The notes: generated by a model not told the origin, from the letters alone. Counted from the stretch's first letter, positions 1 to 6,626 are shown. The stretch: DNA of 8,688 bases from an uncultured Kangiella sp. (GCA_946481205.1 CAMLNB010000147.1:1-8688), one strand, 5' to 3'. Numbers and translations: made by a program.

Positions 1-2
1 TC

Positions 3-173
3 ACGGATTTGAGCAGCACGAATGGCACCTTCGTCAATGACATCAAGCTGAGCAAGCGCCACCGGCTACGGCACAACGATCTGATTCGGATTGGCTGGAA
101 CACCTTCAAATTTGTCGACAATCAGGAATCCGAGCTGGAAAAAACCTCGCATATGCTGTCCGGTGATCGCTAA
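3..173 (+). CDS. FHA-domain protein, C-terminal fragment (5' end outside window)
   Basis: This is the last 56 codons of an open frame entering from the left edge and ending at TAA 171-173. The peptide begins TDLSSTNGTFVND and continues with RLRHNDLIRIG and TFKFV. This is the classic second half of a forkhead-associated domain: the S-x-x-N-G-T/S-F/Y-V-N loop that contacts phosphothreonine peptides, then the L-x-x-x-D-x-I-x-I-G strand. FHA domains bind phosphothreonine-containing partners and usually sit in signalling proteins linked to Ser/Thr kinases, secretion systems or transcription regulators. Only about 20 residues follow the domain, so here it is C-terminal. What lies N-terminal (another domain, a kinase, a short stand-alone FHA protein) cannot be seen. 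The family call is firm; the specific role is unknown. Confidence 0.85.
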   Translation, partial: TDLSSTNGTFVNDIKLSKRHRLRHNDLIRIGWNTFKFVDNQESELEKTSHMLSGDR

Positions 174-218
174 GCCGATACGGCTCTACGGCAACCTAAC
201 TTCGCGCAAGCGGTAGAA

Positions 219-254
219 CAAGACCACGCTCCTGACTTGTGGTCTTGAATTTTT
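219..254 (+). terminator. Rho-independent terminator after the FHA gene
   Basis: A perfect 9-bp stem pairs CAAGACCAC (219-227) with GTGGTCTTG (239-247) around an 11-base loop. It is followed by AATTTTT (248-254). It starts 46 bases after the FHA stop codon and separates that gene from the hydrolase group. Confidence 0.8.
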
Positions 255-349
255 CCTCAAGAAAGAACGCCACACATCCACTTGATTCGCCCCGTCATTC
301 CCGCACACCTGTCGGCAAAACCATAATCCGGTTTGCCTCGTCTCACCAC

Positions 350-380
350 TCAGTTGCAATAAACTGATCAGCCGTTGCAA
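350..380 (+). promoter_or_regulatory. Possible operator upstream of the hydrolase group
   Basis: Two overlapping symmetries sit 55-85 bases before the hydrolase start. TCAGTT (350-355) and AACTGA (362-367) form an inverted repeat with a 6-base spacer. GTTGCAA occurs at 353-359 and again at 374-380, exactly 21 bases apart (two helical turns), and the second copy is part of the perfect 8-base palindrome GTTGCAAC. A CATAAT at 322-327 is a possible -10 box but has no good -35 partner. A regulator-binding role is inference; the regulator is unknown. Confidence 0.3.
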
Positions 381-435
381 CCGAGCGGCCTGCAAGTCCG
401 ACTCGCCATAACGATCTTCAGAACTAGGAGAAACC

Positions 436-1608
436 ATGCCCTTACGCTACCGCTTGGCCGCCTCATTGATTCCGGTCCGCCCGGTGCTGAGCCGGTTGCC
501 AACCGTCATGCTGGCTACGCTGCTGGCTGTGTCGCCGCTCAGCCAGGCTGTGGCCACCACCAATGAATGCAAAGATCTCTCAAGCTACCAACAGGCTCGT
601 GAAGTGGTAGCCGACTTGACTCGCATCGCTGCACCGTCCGGCATACAGGAATCCTACAAGACCCGCATCGGCGGCATCGAGCAATGGCTGAATGTTCGCG
701 GGCAAGACCGGGCCAATCCCCTGCTGTTGTTCGTGCACGGCGGCCCGGCATCACCGGCCAGCCCGAGTCTGTGGCAATTCCAACGACCGCTGGAGGAGTA
801 CTTCACCATCGTGCACTGGGACCAACGCGGCGCCGGCAAGACTTACAACGAAAGTGATCCGGAAGCGATCAGCGACAGCATCCACATCAGCCGCTACGTC
901 GACGACGCCATCGAAGTGGCCGAGCATCTGCGCCAACGCTATGGCAAGCAAAAACTCGTGCTGGCGGCGCACAGCTGGGGCACCATCATCGGCTTTCAGG
1001 CTGCGCTGAAACGACCTGATTTGTTTTATGCCTACGTCGGTATGGGCCAAGTCATCAACACGCATGACAATGAGCGCATCAGCTTTGATTACGGTTTGGC
1101 GCGCGCCAAAACCGAAGGCAACACCGTTGCGATCAAAGAGATGGAAAGCATTGCGCCCTATCCTGGCGACCACCCCATCACCCGCGAGCGCATCATCCTG
1201 GCCCGGAAATGGCCCCAGCATTACGGCGGCTTGACCGCCTACCGCGACAATTCCACTTATTACTACAGAGCACCGTATCTGTCGCCGGATTACGATGCAC
1301 TCGATGTCTGCGCGATCAACCGCGGCAGCGTGTTTACGTTGGGCCGGGTGCTCGATGCCTTCCTCGCGGTGGATTTCAAACCGGTCCGGCAGTTCCCGAT
1401 ACCGGTCATCATGTTCATGGGCCGGCACGACTACACCACGCCTTCGGCGCCAACCGCAGCATGGCTTGAACAGGTTGCGGCGCCGTACAAGCAGGCGGTC
1501 TGGTTCGAGCGCTCCGCGCACATGATGCCATGGGAAGAACCCGGCAAGACCCTGACCAGTTTGCTGCAGTATGTGCTGCCGCTCACCACAGCCGCGGCAA
1601 AGCCGTAA
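436..1608 (+). CDS. Secreted alpha/beta hydrolase, proline iminopeptidase-like (peptidase family S33)
   Basis: This 390-residue serine hydrolase is predicted to be exported. An N-terminal signal peptide (basic start, hydrophobic stretch about 22-35, cleavage plausible after AVA at 38-40) points to the periplasm or outside. The fold motifs appear in order: oxyanion-hole HGGPA (101-105), DQRGAGK (129-135, a hallmark of prolyl iminopeptidase-type S33 enzymes), nucleophile elbow AHSWG with Ser180, acid Asp332 (GRHD), and His362 (SAHMMPWEEP). The triad is therefore intact. Family members remove N-terminal proline or other residues from peptides, but some are esterases, so the substrate is open. 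The mature protein has only two cysteines (45 and 292), which could form a disulfide. The start is supported by AGGAG at 426-430, five bases before the ATG. It is first in a same-strand group with the YciI-like and RidA-like genes. The family call is strong. Confidence 0.88.
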   Translation: MPLRYRLAASLIPVRPVLSRLPTVMLATLLAVSPLSQAVATTNECKDLSSYQQAREVVADLTRIAAPSGIQESYKTRIGGIEQWLNVRGQDRANPLLLFVHGGPASPASPSLWQFQRPLEEYFTIVHWDQRGAGKTYNESDPEAISDSIHISRYVDDAIEVAEHLRQRYGKQKLVLAAHSWGTIIGFQAALKRPDLFYAYVGMGQVINTHDNERISFDYGLARAKTEGNTVAIKEMESIAPYPGDHPITRERIILARKWPQHYGGLTAYRDNSTYYYRAPYLSPDYDALDVCAINRGSVFTLGRVLDAFLAVDFKPVRQFPIPVIMFMGRHDYTTPSAPTAAWLEQVAAPYKQAVWFERSAHMMPWEEPGKTLTSLLQYVLPLTTAAAKP

Positions 1609-1621
1609 TACGAGTACATCA

Positions 1622-1663
1622 CCGTTGTTGGCAACGGCCGCACCGCGACCTATCGAGGTGCGG
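1622..1663 (+). other. Two tandem hairpins between hydrolase and YciI-like gene
   Basis: The first hairpin is CCGTTG (1622-1627), loop TTGG, CAACGG (1632-1637). The second is CCGCACC (1638-1644), 12-base loop, GGTGCGG (1657-1663). They are adjacent and lie 14 bases after the hydrolase stop. Neither is followed by a T run, so they are not a standard intrinsic terminator. They could stabilise the 3' end of the hydrolase message or attenuate transcription into the downstream genes. Confidence 0.35.
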
Positions 1664-1743
1664 AACTCGCGAGACCAAGCTGCCATGCGGTGATTTATCG
1701 GCTATCTTTGAGGCGCCTTGGAAACCTGCCAATGAGAACCGCC

Positions 1744-2262
1744 ATGAAGCTTGTCCATGCCATGCTGAAGAGCACCCTGCTATCCGTTGCATTCGCTGTT
1801 TCGTTTGCTGCTGCGTTGTTGCCGCTGCCACTACAGGCTTATCAGGACAGTGGCGCTGCCGCCAAGCCGATCAGCCCGAGCTACGATGCCGCACTGGCTA
1901 CGCAAACCGGAGCTGACGATTACGGCATGCGCAAGTATGTTCTGGTGATCTTGAAAACTGGCCCCAAGCCGGTCCCCGCAGGGCCGGAGCGTGACGAGAT
2001 GTTCAAAGGTCATTTTGCCAACATGAATCGTCTGGCGGAGCAAGGTGTGCTTGCGGTGGCAGGCCCGCTTGATGGCATCGAGGGCTGGCGCGGCCTGTTC
2101 ATTCTGGCGGTGGAAACCATTGAAGAAGCACAAAAGCACGTCGCCACCGATCCGGTCATCATCAAAGGCGAAATGATTGCCGAGTATCACAAGCACTATG
2201 GTTCAGCAGCGCTGATGCTGGTCAATGACAACCACGAGAAAGTCGCCAAGCACAGTTTTTGA
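1744..2262 (+). CDS. Exported YciI-like domain protein
   Basis: From ATG 1744 this gives 172 residues. A basic, hydrophobic signal peptide ends around PLPLQA (27-32), then a short linker, then a YCII-type ferredoxin-like domain at about 62-152 starting MRKYVLVILKTGP. The family's His-Asp pair is visible as His90 in FKGHFANM and Asp136 in ATDPVIIKG, and the AGPLDG turn also fits. YciI-like proteins are small alpha/beta dimers; some are dehalogenase- or lactone-like enzymes, many have no known reaction. Most family members I know are cytoplasmic, so export is notable. Start choice is not settled: in-frame ATG 1732 and GTG 1690 also exist. ATG 1744 has only a weak GAGA upstream but gives a compact signal peptide. 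The gene lies between the hydrolase and a RidA-like gene (54 bases to the next ATG), probably one transcription unit. Confidence 0.78.
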   Translation: MKLVHAMLKSTLLSVAFAVSFAAALLPLPLQAYQDSGAAAKPISPSYDAALATQTGADDYGMRKYVLVILKTGPKPVPAGPERDEMFKGHFANMNRLAEQGVLAVAGPLDGIEGWRGLFILAVETIEEAQKHVATDPVIIKGEMIAEYHKHYGSAALMLVNDNHEKVAKHSF

Positions 2263-2316
2263 AACTGCCGTGGCGGAGCCAAGACAGGCAACGTCCACGC
2301 GAGAACGGAGAGAGTC

Positions 2317-2775
2317 ATGACCAATGCCCATCCCTGTTTGACTGCATTGTGGCTAATGATTAGCTCTGTTGCTGCAGCGAGTGAGCCACCAACCATTGAG
2401 TTTCTCAGCGGCAGCAAAGTGCTGCCCAGCACGCTGCCGTTTTCCGAAGCGGTTCGTGTCGGCGATCTGGTGTTCCTGTCTGGTCAAATCGGCATCGTCC
2501 CCGGCAGCATGAAGCTGGCGCCGGGTGGCATCGCCGCTGAAACCCGGCAGACCATGGACAACATCAAGCTGGTGCTGAGCACGCACGGCTACACAATGGC
2601 CGATCTGGTCAAATGCACGGTGATGCTGGCCGACATGGCGGACTGGCCGGCCTTCAATGAAATATATCGCAGCTATTTTACTGATCGTTTTCCTGCACGC
2701 AGCGCCTTTGGCGCCAACGGCTTGGCCTTGGGCGCACGGGTCGAAGTCGAGTGTATCGCGGCCGCTGCGAAATGA
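2317..2775 (+). CDS. Exported RidA/YjgF/UK114-family protein
   Basis: This 152-residue protein has a short signal peptide (hydrophobic about 8-20, likely cleavage near VAAA-SE, 18-22) followed by a full RidA domain. Landmarks are LVFLSGQIG (51-59), the QTMDNIKLVL helix (78-87), VKCTVMLADM (98-107), FPARSAF with Arg128, and VEVECIAA with Glu143. Arg128 and Glu143 are 15 apart, as are Arg105 and Glu120 in E. coli RidA, which bind substrate carboxylate and water. Two other RidA active-site positions differ: Phe42 where Tyr17 would be, and Ala130 where Cys107 would be. RidA hydrolyses reactive enamines/imines such as 2-aminoacrylate in the cytoplasm; the related UK114/Rid groups vary. With Arg kept, imine deaminase activity is possible, but here in the periplasm. 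The start is well supported by GGAGAGAG at 2307-2314. Confidence 0.85.
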   Translation: MTNAHPCLTALWLMISSVAAASEPPTIEFLSGSKVLPSTLPFSEAVRVGDLVFLSGQIGIVPGSMKLAPGGIAAETRQTMDNIKLVLSTHGYTMADLVKCTVMLADMADWPAFNEIYRSYFTDRFPARSAFGANGLALGARVEVECIAAAAK

Positions 2776-3202
2776 GTTCTGTTAATTACGGCAAACCGAG
2801 CGGGTAACGTTCTGCATGATGCAATTCGATCCACGGCGCCTACCAAAGACTCAATCGTGATTTTTCGTCGCTGCTAGGGCACTGACGTCCGAACGTTTGC
2901 AATGCGATGGTTCATCGCCTCGGATTTTGCAATAGTCGGGCGGAAAAACAACCTGCCATCGAATTTATCCCGTTTCTTTGCCCCCTGCTCGCCGACGCTC
3001 CGTCGTGACATTCTTACCGGTAATTTGTGTCACATCCCACGCTTTCCTTACACGGCCCCACGCTATGATCACGACCACTGGGCCGGACTCTGCGCCGAAT
3101 CCAGAGCTGACAGGCAACGAATCGAGTAAGGCTTTGTCACGGCAAACCCATTGCAATCAGATAACAGATTGTCGGTAACTAAACAGAGGAATAGTGATCA
3201 CC
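2776..3202. other. Long intergenic region without a supported gene
   Basis: About 427 bases separate the RidA-like stop from the lipoprotein start. Short frames exist (2902-3129 and 2978-3178 on plus) but their peptides show no signal peptide, domain or usable ribosome site. Seen here: an 11-base palindrome TGCATGATGCA (2813-2823); a 6-bp hairpin GCGATG/CATCGC with a 3-base loop (2904-2918) followed by ATTTT, a weak terminator candidate for the upstream group; TGTGTCACA (3026-3034); and CAATC/GATTG flanking 8 bases (3154-3171) close to the lipoprotein start. None is individually strong. Confidence 0.4.
3064..3069 (+). promoter_or_regulatory. Candidate -10 box upstream of the lipoprotein gene
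   Basis: TATGAT matches the sigma-70 -10 consensus at five of six positions. The -35 region 16-18 bases upstream (around CTTTCC, 3042-3047) is poor. It would leave a leader of about 125 bases. A rival is TTGTCA at 3134-3139 with a weak TCAGAT 17 bases later. Confidence 0.22.
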
Positions 3203-4081
3203 ATGTTTGACAAGGACGTTAATGACAGCGCGGCAGCCACTTTGCGTTTTCGCCAGCCGCTGACCCTGGCACTGAACGCCGGCCTGTTGGTTCTGCTGGC
3301 CGCGTGCAGTGCCGAACCACCAGCCGATGAGTCCGCCACCGACGATGCCGCAAACAGCAGTCACGAAGCAGAGGCCACGATCAACGGCGGCACGGATATT
3401 CGACCAGCGATGCGACGGGTGGTCGCCGAGGCAATCGCCGGCACTTACGATCAGCACTGCAACGATCTGGTTGAAGGACAGTTCGGCCCGGTGCTCAACG
3501 AGCGGATTGTACTGAAGCCTGACGGCAAGCTTGAGAGCAGCACGGCCGGCATGGATTTTATTGACACGATGGCATCGGGTTTTGGCTTCCAGCTGTCGCG
3601 ACCGGACGCGACATTCTCCGCCGTGCTTGATCTGCAAGATGCCACCAGCTATGACCGCATCATGCTGATCGCCGTGCAGCAGTATGATGGGCTGGTTGCG
3701 GCGCAATTTTCTGATACCCGGCAAACCGCCGAGCTATCGCGCGGCTGTACTGGCACCGTGATTGCTGCATTTGCCATGAATATATGGGACGCGGTCACCC
3801 GACATATCGAATTCGCCCCCGTGACTGCCCGGTGCTTCGCGATACCTGCGGCGGACAAAGGCAGCATCCGCATTGCCCTCAGCAACGGCATCCTGAGCAT
3901 TGACAACGAGAGTTTCAATCGCGGCCAACACCGGCTTACCGAAAGCCTGAATATCGGCGAAGCTGTTGACTACGGTTTTTCGGTTGATGCCTCAGCCAGT
4001 TACACGCTTAGCGTCGAACCGGATGGCAGTTTCGCATCCTTGCTGGTCAGCAAGAACGGCGAACATTACGCCTGTAGCTAA
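3203..4081 (+). CDS. Predicted outer-membrane lipoprotein of unknown function
   Basis: This 292-residue protein is not a family I recognise. Its N-terminus (LNAGLLVLLAAC) ends in a clean lipobox, L32-A33-A34-C35, with Ser at +2, so it should be lipidated and sorted to the outer membrane. Residues 36-60 are an acidic, Ser/Ala/Pro-rich linker. The body is a mix of beta-prone stretches (ERIVLKPDGKLES, FSAVLDLQ, IMLIAVQQYDGLVAAQF, then IRIALSNGILSID, YTLSVEPDGSFASLLV). Four cysteines remain besides the lipidated one: 86, 182, 211 and 291. They could form two disulfides, and their order hints at two similar halves. Start choice: AGAGGA (3185-3190) lies 12 bases before ATG 3203 but only three before an in-frame GTG at 3194; ATG 3203 is preferred, and the lipobox is kept either way. 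It appears monocistronic, ending at a strong terminator. Confidence 0.75.
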   Translation: MFDKDVNDSAAATLRFRQPLTLALNAGLLVLLAACSAEPPADESATDDAANSSHEAEATINGGTDIRPAMRRVVAEAIAGTYDQHCNDLVEGQFGPVLNERIVLKPDGKLESSTAGMDFIDTMASGFGFQLSRPDATFSAVLDLQDATSYDRIMLIAVQQYDGLVAAQFSDTRQTAELSRGCTGTVIAAFAMNIWDAVTRHIEFAPVTARCFAIPAADKGSIRIALSNGILSIDNESFNRGQHRLTESLNIGEAVDYGFSVDASASYTLSVEPDGSFASLLVSKNGEHYACS

Positions 4082-4086
4082 TCAAA

Positions 4087-4118
4087 TGCGAAAGGGCGGA
4101 GTGTTCCGCCCTTTCGCA
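4087..4118. terminator. Strong terminator shared by convergent genes
   Basis: A perfect 14-bp stem pairs TGCGAAAGGGCGGA (4087-4100) with TCCGCCCTTTCGCA (4105-4118) around the tetraloop GTGT. It lies 5 bases past the lipoprotein stop and 35 bases past the DUF418 stop (which is on the other strand). On the minus strand it is followed by TTTGAT, a moderate T tail; on the plus strand the run after the stem is CGTAACG, so termination is probably better for the minus-strand gene. Confidence 0.75.
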
Positions 4119-4153
4119 CGTAACGACGAGTCTGCGCAAGCTCGACAACTCAC

Positions 4154-5629
4154 TTACAATGCCGCTTGGTTATTGACCATTGCCACCGGCGCGGCAGGCG
4201 AACCGCGCAACGGTTGCCAACGCCAGTAGGTGATGCAACGCCACAACCACTCCATCGGGCCGTACCGGAAATAGCGCAGCCACAGGCTACTGAACAGCCA
4301 CTGCGCCGGGATCAGTGCAACAATGATCAGCAGCTGCTCGGCACGACCAAGCAGCCCGTACTGCGCCCAGCCATAGCCGTAAAACACACTGGCCAGCACC
4401 ACCGACTGCAGCAAATAGTTGGTCAATGCCATCCGCCCCAGCGGCGCCAACCACAGCAGCAAGCGGCGCCAGAACGATTGCTGCACCGCCAGAACAAATA
4501 GGCCCAGATAACCCGCTGCCAGCAGCGATTGCGCCAACTGGAACACCGCACTCGCGGCATTGCCGACAATGACAACATGACGACTGGCCGGGTGGTACAT
4601 GATGGCGACGCTTGCGGCGCTGAACATCACACCAAGACCAAAGCCCACGATTGCCAACGTACGGAACAACGCCCGATGCTGTGTCGGCTCGCGCAGCGTG
4701 CCACTGGCTACCAACCAATAACCAAACAGGAACAACGGGAACAAGTCGAGCAATGCCATGAACAGCAACACCGGCAACTCCGCCAAGGTTTGCTGCCAGC
4801 GAAAGGCCGTGGCAACGGCAAAATCCGGCTGGGTCAGCGCGGTGATTTCCGCCTGCGACGTTTGCTCACGTTCGACTTTGTCGCGCGCCCGCTCTGCGGC
4901 CAGCTGCTGCAGCCGCTCGGCGGCCGGTAGCGTGTCCAGATCCACCTCAGGGTCTTCGCTTTGCTCCGACTCAGCCAACAAATCACGGCCTTCGGTTTTG
5001 GCTTGCGCAATCAGCTGATCCGCTATCGGCTCGATCTGCAGGCGCTCTTGCCAATCCCGGGTCATGCGCGCGGTGTCGTGACTGAGTGCGTAGAAAGATC
5101 CCACCACCAACATGAACAGGAAAGGCAATGCCATCAACCACAGGCTCAATTTCAGCTGGGAGCCAGGCTGGGCAAAACGCTGCAATCGTGGTCGCTGCAA
5201 CAACCACAGCCACCCCAATAGCAGCATGCCGCCGATGGCATAGGCGCGCAGAATGTCGCCGGTCCAGAACAGCACGGCATGCAACAAACCAAACAGAAAC
5301 AATGCCGCCATGCGCCGACTGAACATGCGGCCAAACGGCCGGTCCTGTGCTTGCGCCCGTAGCAGCATTACGGCGAAGCCCATGCCGAACAATAAGGAGA
5401 AGAGTTTGTAGAATTTGCCTTCGACCAGTACCTTGACCAGCCAGGCGGTCGCGAAGTCGGCCCCGACCAAGTCCCGATCCAATACGCCGATCAGATTGGT
5501 GGCCCGACTGAACCATTCGATATTCATCAGCACAATGCCGATCAAGGCAAAGCCCCGCAGCACATCCATCAGCGCAATGCGTTCACTAGCCGGCAACGGT
5601 CCGGCCTCCGCCACAGCAGTCGTCGTCAT
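4154..5629 (-). CDS. DUF418 (YeiB-like) multi-pass inner-membrane protein
   Basis: About 491 residues. Family hallmarks, numbered from ATG 5632, are the N-terminal DVLRGFALIGIVLMN (23-37), FSLLFGMGFAVML (78-90), the LGRMALTNYLLQS segment (398-410) and the C-terminal YGPMEWLWR (457-465), which is the DUF418 signature. About nine to ten hydrophobic helices are visible, in two groups either side of a long polar segment (about 184-278). That segment is acidic and charged (ESEQSEDPEVDLD, then AERLQQLAAERARDKVEREQ) and could form a coiled coil; it seems long for the family, YeiB itself being about 385 residues. DUF418 proteins are often called transporters but have no firmly known activity. Start: AAGGA at 5640-5636 is six bases from ATG 5629 and only three from ATG 5632, so the second Met is chosen. 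It is divergent from the CPBP gene. Confidence 0.9.
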   Translation of the reverse strand: MTTTAVAEAGPLPASERIALMDVLRGFALIGIVLMNIEWFSRATNLIGVLDRDLVGADFATAWLVKVLVEGKFYKLFSLLFGMGFAVMLLRAQAQDRPFGRMFSRRMAALFLFGLLHAVLFWTGDILRAYAIGGMLLLGWLWLLQRPRLQRFAQPGSQLKLSLWLMALPFLFMLVVGSFYALSHDTARMTRDWQERLQIEPIADQLIAQAKTEGRDLLAESEQSEDPEVDLDTLPAAERLQQLAAERARDKVEREQTSQAEITALTQPDFAVATAFRWQQTLAELPVLLFMALLDLFPLFLFGYWLVASGTLREPTQHRALFRTLAIVGFGLGVMFSAASVAIMYHPASRHVVIVGNAASAVFQLAQSLLAAGYLGLFVLAVQQSFWRRLLLWLAPLGRMALTNYLLQSVVLASVFYGYGWAQYGLLGRAEQLLIIVALIPAQWLFSSLWLRYFRYGPMEWLWRCITYWRWQPLRGSPAAPVAMVNNQAAL

Positions 5630-5706
5630 CATTCGTCCTTGAAGCCAAGGTCAGTTGTTTTTGTCAGGCTGGACTGTAGCTGGCATTGCAGATGAAACCT
5701 TCTGGC

Positions 5707-5726
5707 GAAACATGGCCGAATGTTTC
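5707..5726. promoter_or_regulatory. Perfect inverted repeat in the divergent promoter region
   Basis: GAAACAT (5707-5713) and ATGTTTC (5720-5726) are perfect inverted arms around GGCCGA. The element sits near the middle of the gap between the DUF418 and CPBP start codons, about 75-95 bases from each. This is the typical shape and place of a dimeric repressor or activator site controlling both genes. No regulator gene lies nearby and no clean -35/-10 pair was found, so the role is inference. Confidence 0.4.
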
Positions 5727-5811
5727 AAGGCATGAATGCAAGGAACCGAGGTAGCGGACCCGCACCGTGACGGCTAGGCTAAAGACGTCGGTGGCAACAC
5801 AGGACATACAC

Positions 5812-6468
5812 ATGATTGCTGTCAGCGTCAGTCGACCGCAGCTACGCTGGCTGGAGATGCTGGGCATTTTTCTGCTGCTGCCTTTGCTGGCTTTGCCGTT
5901 CCGGCAGCAATTGCAGCTGTGGTTGATTCCGGTATTGTTGCTGCTGGCGCTGTATTGCTACGGCATGATCAGCCGCGATGCCAGCTTCAAACGTTTCCGT
6001 TTGCTCAATGCCGCGCAAGTTGCGCCGCTGTTGCGTCGGCGCTTGCCAGTGTTTGTTCTCGGCGCCCTGCTCTGTCTGCTGCTGTACAGCCTGCTGGGTG
6101 ATGGCCCCTGGTTTGCCATGCCGTCGGAATCACCGAAGAACTGGTTGCTGTTGCTGGTGCTGTATCCGCTGCTGTCGGCGTGGCCGCAGGAACTGATCTT
6201 TCGCACGTTTTTCTTTCACCGCTACAAGAAAATCATTCCGCGCAAGAAGCACCGGATGTTGTTGAGCGCGGCGCTATTTGGTTTTGCCCACGTGGTTTAT
6301 GGCAATTGGGTGGCGATTTTGCTGGCGCTGCTTGGTGGGCTGTTGTTTGCCTACACCTATGCCAAAACCCGCTCGACCCTGGCCTGCGTTGTCGAACACA
6401 GCATCTGGGGCATTTGGCTGTTTACGCTGGGCCTGGGTCATTACCTCGATAGCGCCTCGACCAGCTGA
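5812..6468 (+). CDS. CPBP-family intramembrane protease (CAAX/Abi type), QE variant
   Basis: This 218-residue membrane protein has about six hydrophobic segments. The CPBP (PF02517) motifs are present: WPQELIFRTFFFHRY with Gln126-Glu127-Arg131 (motif 1, normally EExxxR), ALFGFAH with His160 (FxxxH), and EHSIWGIWLF with His196 (third motif). These residues form the membrane-buried catalytic centre of Rce1-like proteases, which cut prenylated proteins in eukaryotes and serve in bacteriocin self-immunity or peptide processing in bacteria. The first Glu, widely conserved, is Gln here; Glu127, thought to be the key catalytic partner, is kept, so activity is possible. Start: an in-frame GTG at 5767 exists, but AGGA at 5801-5804 is seven bases from ATG 5812 and the protein then begins just before the first helix. 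It is divergent from DUF418; the substrate is unknown. Confidence 0.85.
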   Translation: MIAVSVSRPQLRWLEMLGIFLLLPLLALPFRQQLQLWLIPVLLLLALYCYGMISRDASFKRFRLLNAAQVAPLLRRRLPVFVLGALLCLLLYSLLGDGPWFAMPSESPKNWLLLLVLYPLLSAWPQELIFRTFFFHRYKKIIPRKKHRMLLSAALFGFAHVVYGNWVAILLALLGGLLFAYTYAKTRSTLACVVEHSIWGIWLFTLGLGHYLDSASTS

Positions 6469-6512
6469 AAGCGCTGTCATGCCGCGTCGCCACACCACCT
6501 CGTGACTGGGCA

Positions 6513-6549
6513 CTGGCATGACCTCTCTGACATGATCTCTCCGACATCA
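6513..6549 (+). repeat. Three short direct repeats at 14-base period
   Basis: CTGGCATGA (6513-6521), CTGACATGA (6527-6535) and CCGACATCA (6541-6549) are spaced exactly 14 bases apart. The second and third units extend to a 17-base match with three differences (TGACCTCTCTGACATGA at 6519-6535 against 6533-6549). They lie between the CPBP stop and the hydroxylase start. They may be a slippage product or binding sites; nothing decides between these. Confidence 0.5.
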
Positions 6550-6626
6550 CGTTTATAGCCAGCGGCCCCACCATCGCCATTGCCGCCATCGTCACGCAAT
6601 CGATACAGCGAATGTAACTGCATCGC

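Noticed and set aside
186..437. 83-residue minus-strand frame between the FHA and hydrolase genes
   Set aside because: It runs across the FHA terminator and the hydrolase promoter region, has no ribosome site, and its peptide is unremarkable.
751..1686. 311-residue open frame on the minus strand
   Set aside because: It lies antisense to the hydrolase, whose motifs and ribosome site are clear; the antisense peptide has no recognisable domain. GC-rich codon use commonly opens such frames.
3026..3034. CRP-like site TGTGTCACA
   Set aside because: A CRP site needs TGTGA and TCACA separated by six bases; here the half-sites are fused, so the spacing is wrong.
3179..3724. 181-residue minus-strand frame over the lipoprotein gene
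   Set aside because: Antisense to a protein with a clean lipobox, and no motif or ribosome site of its own.
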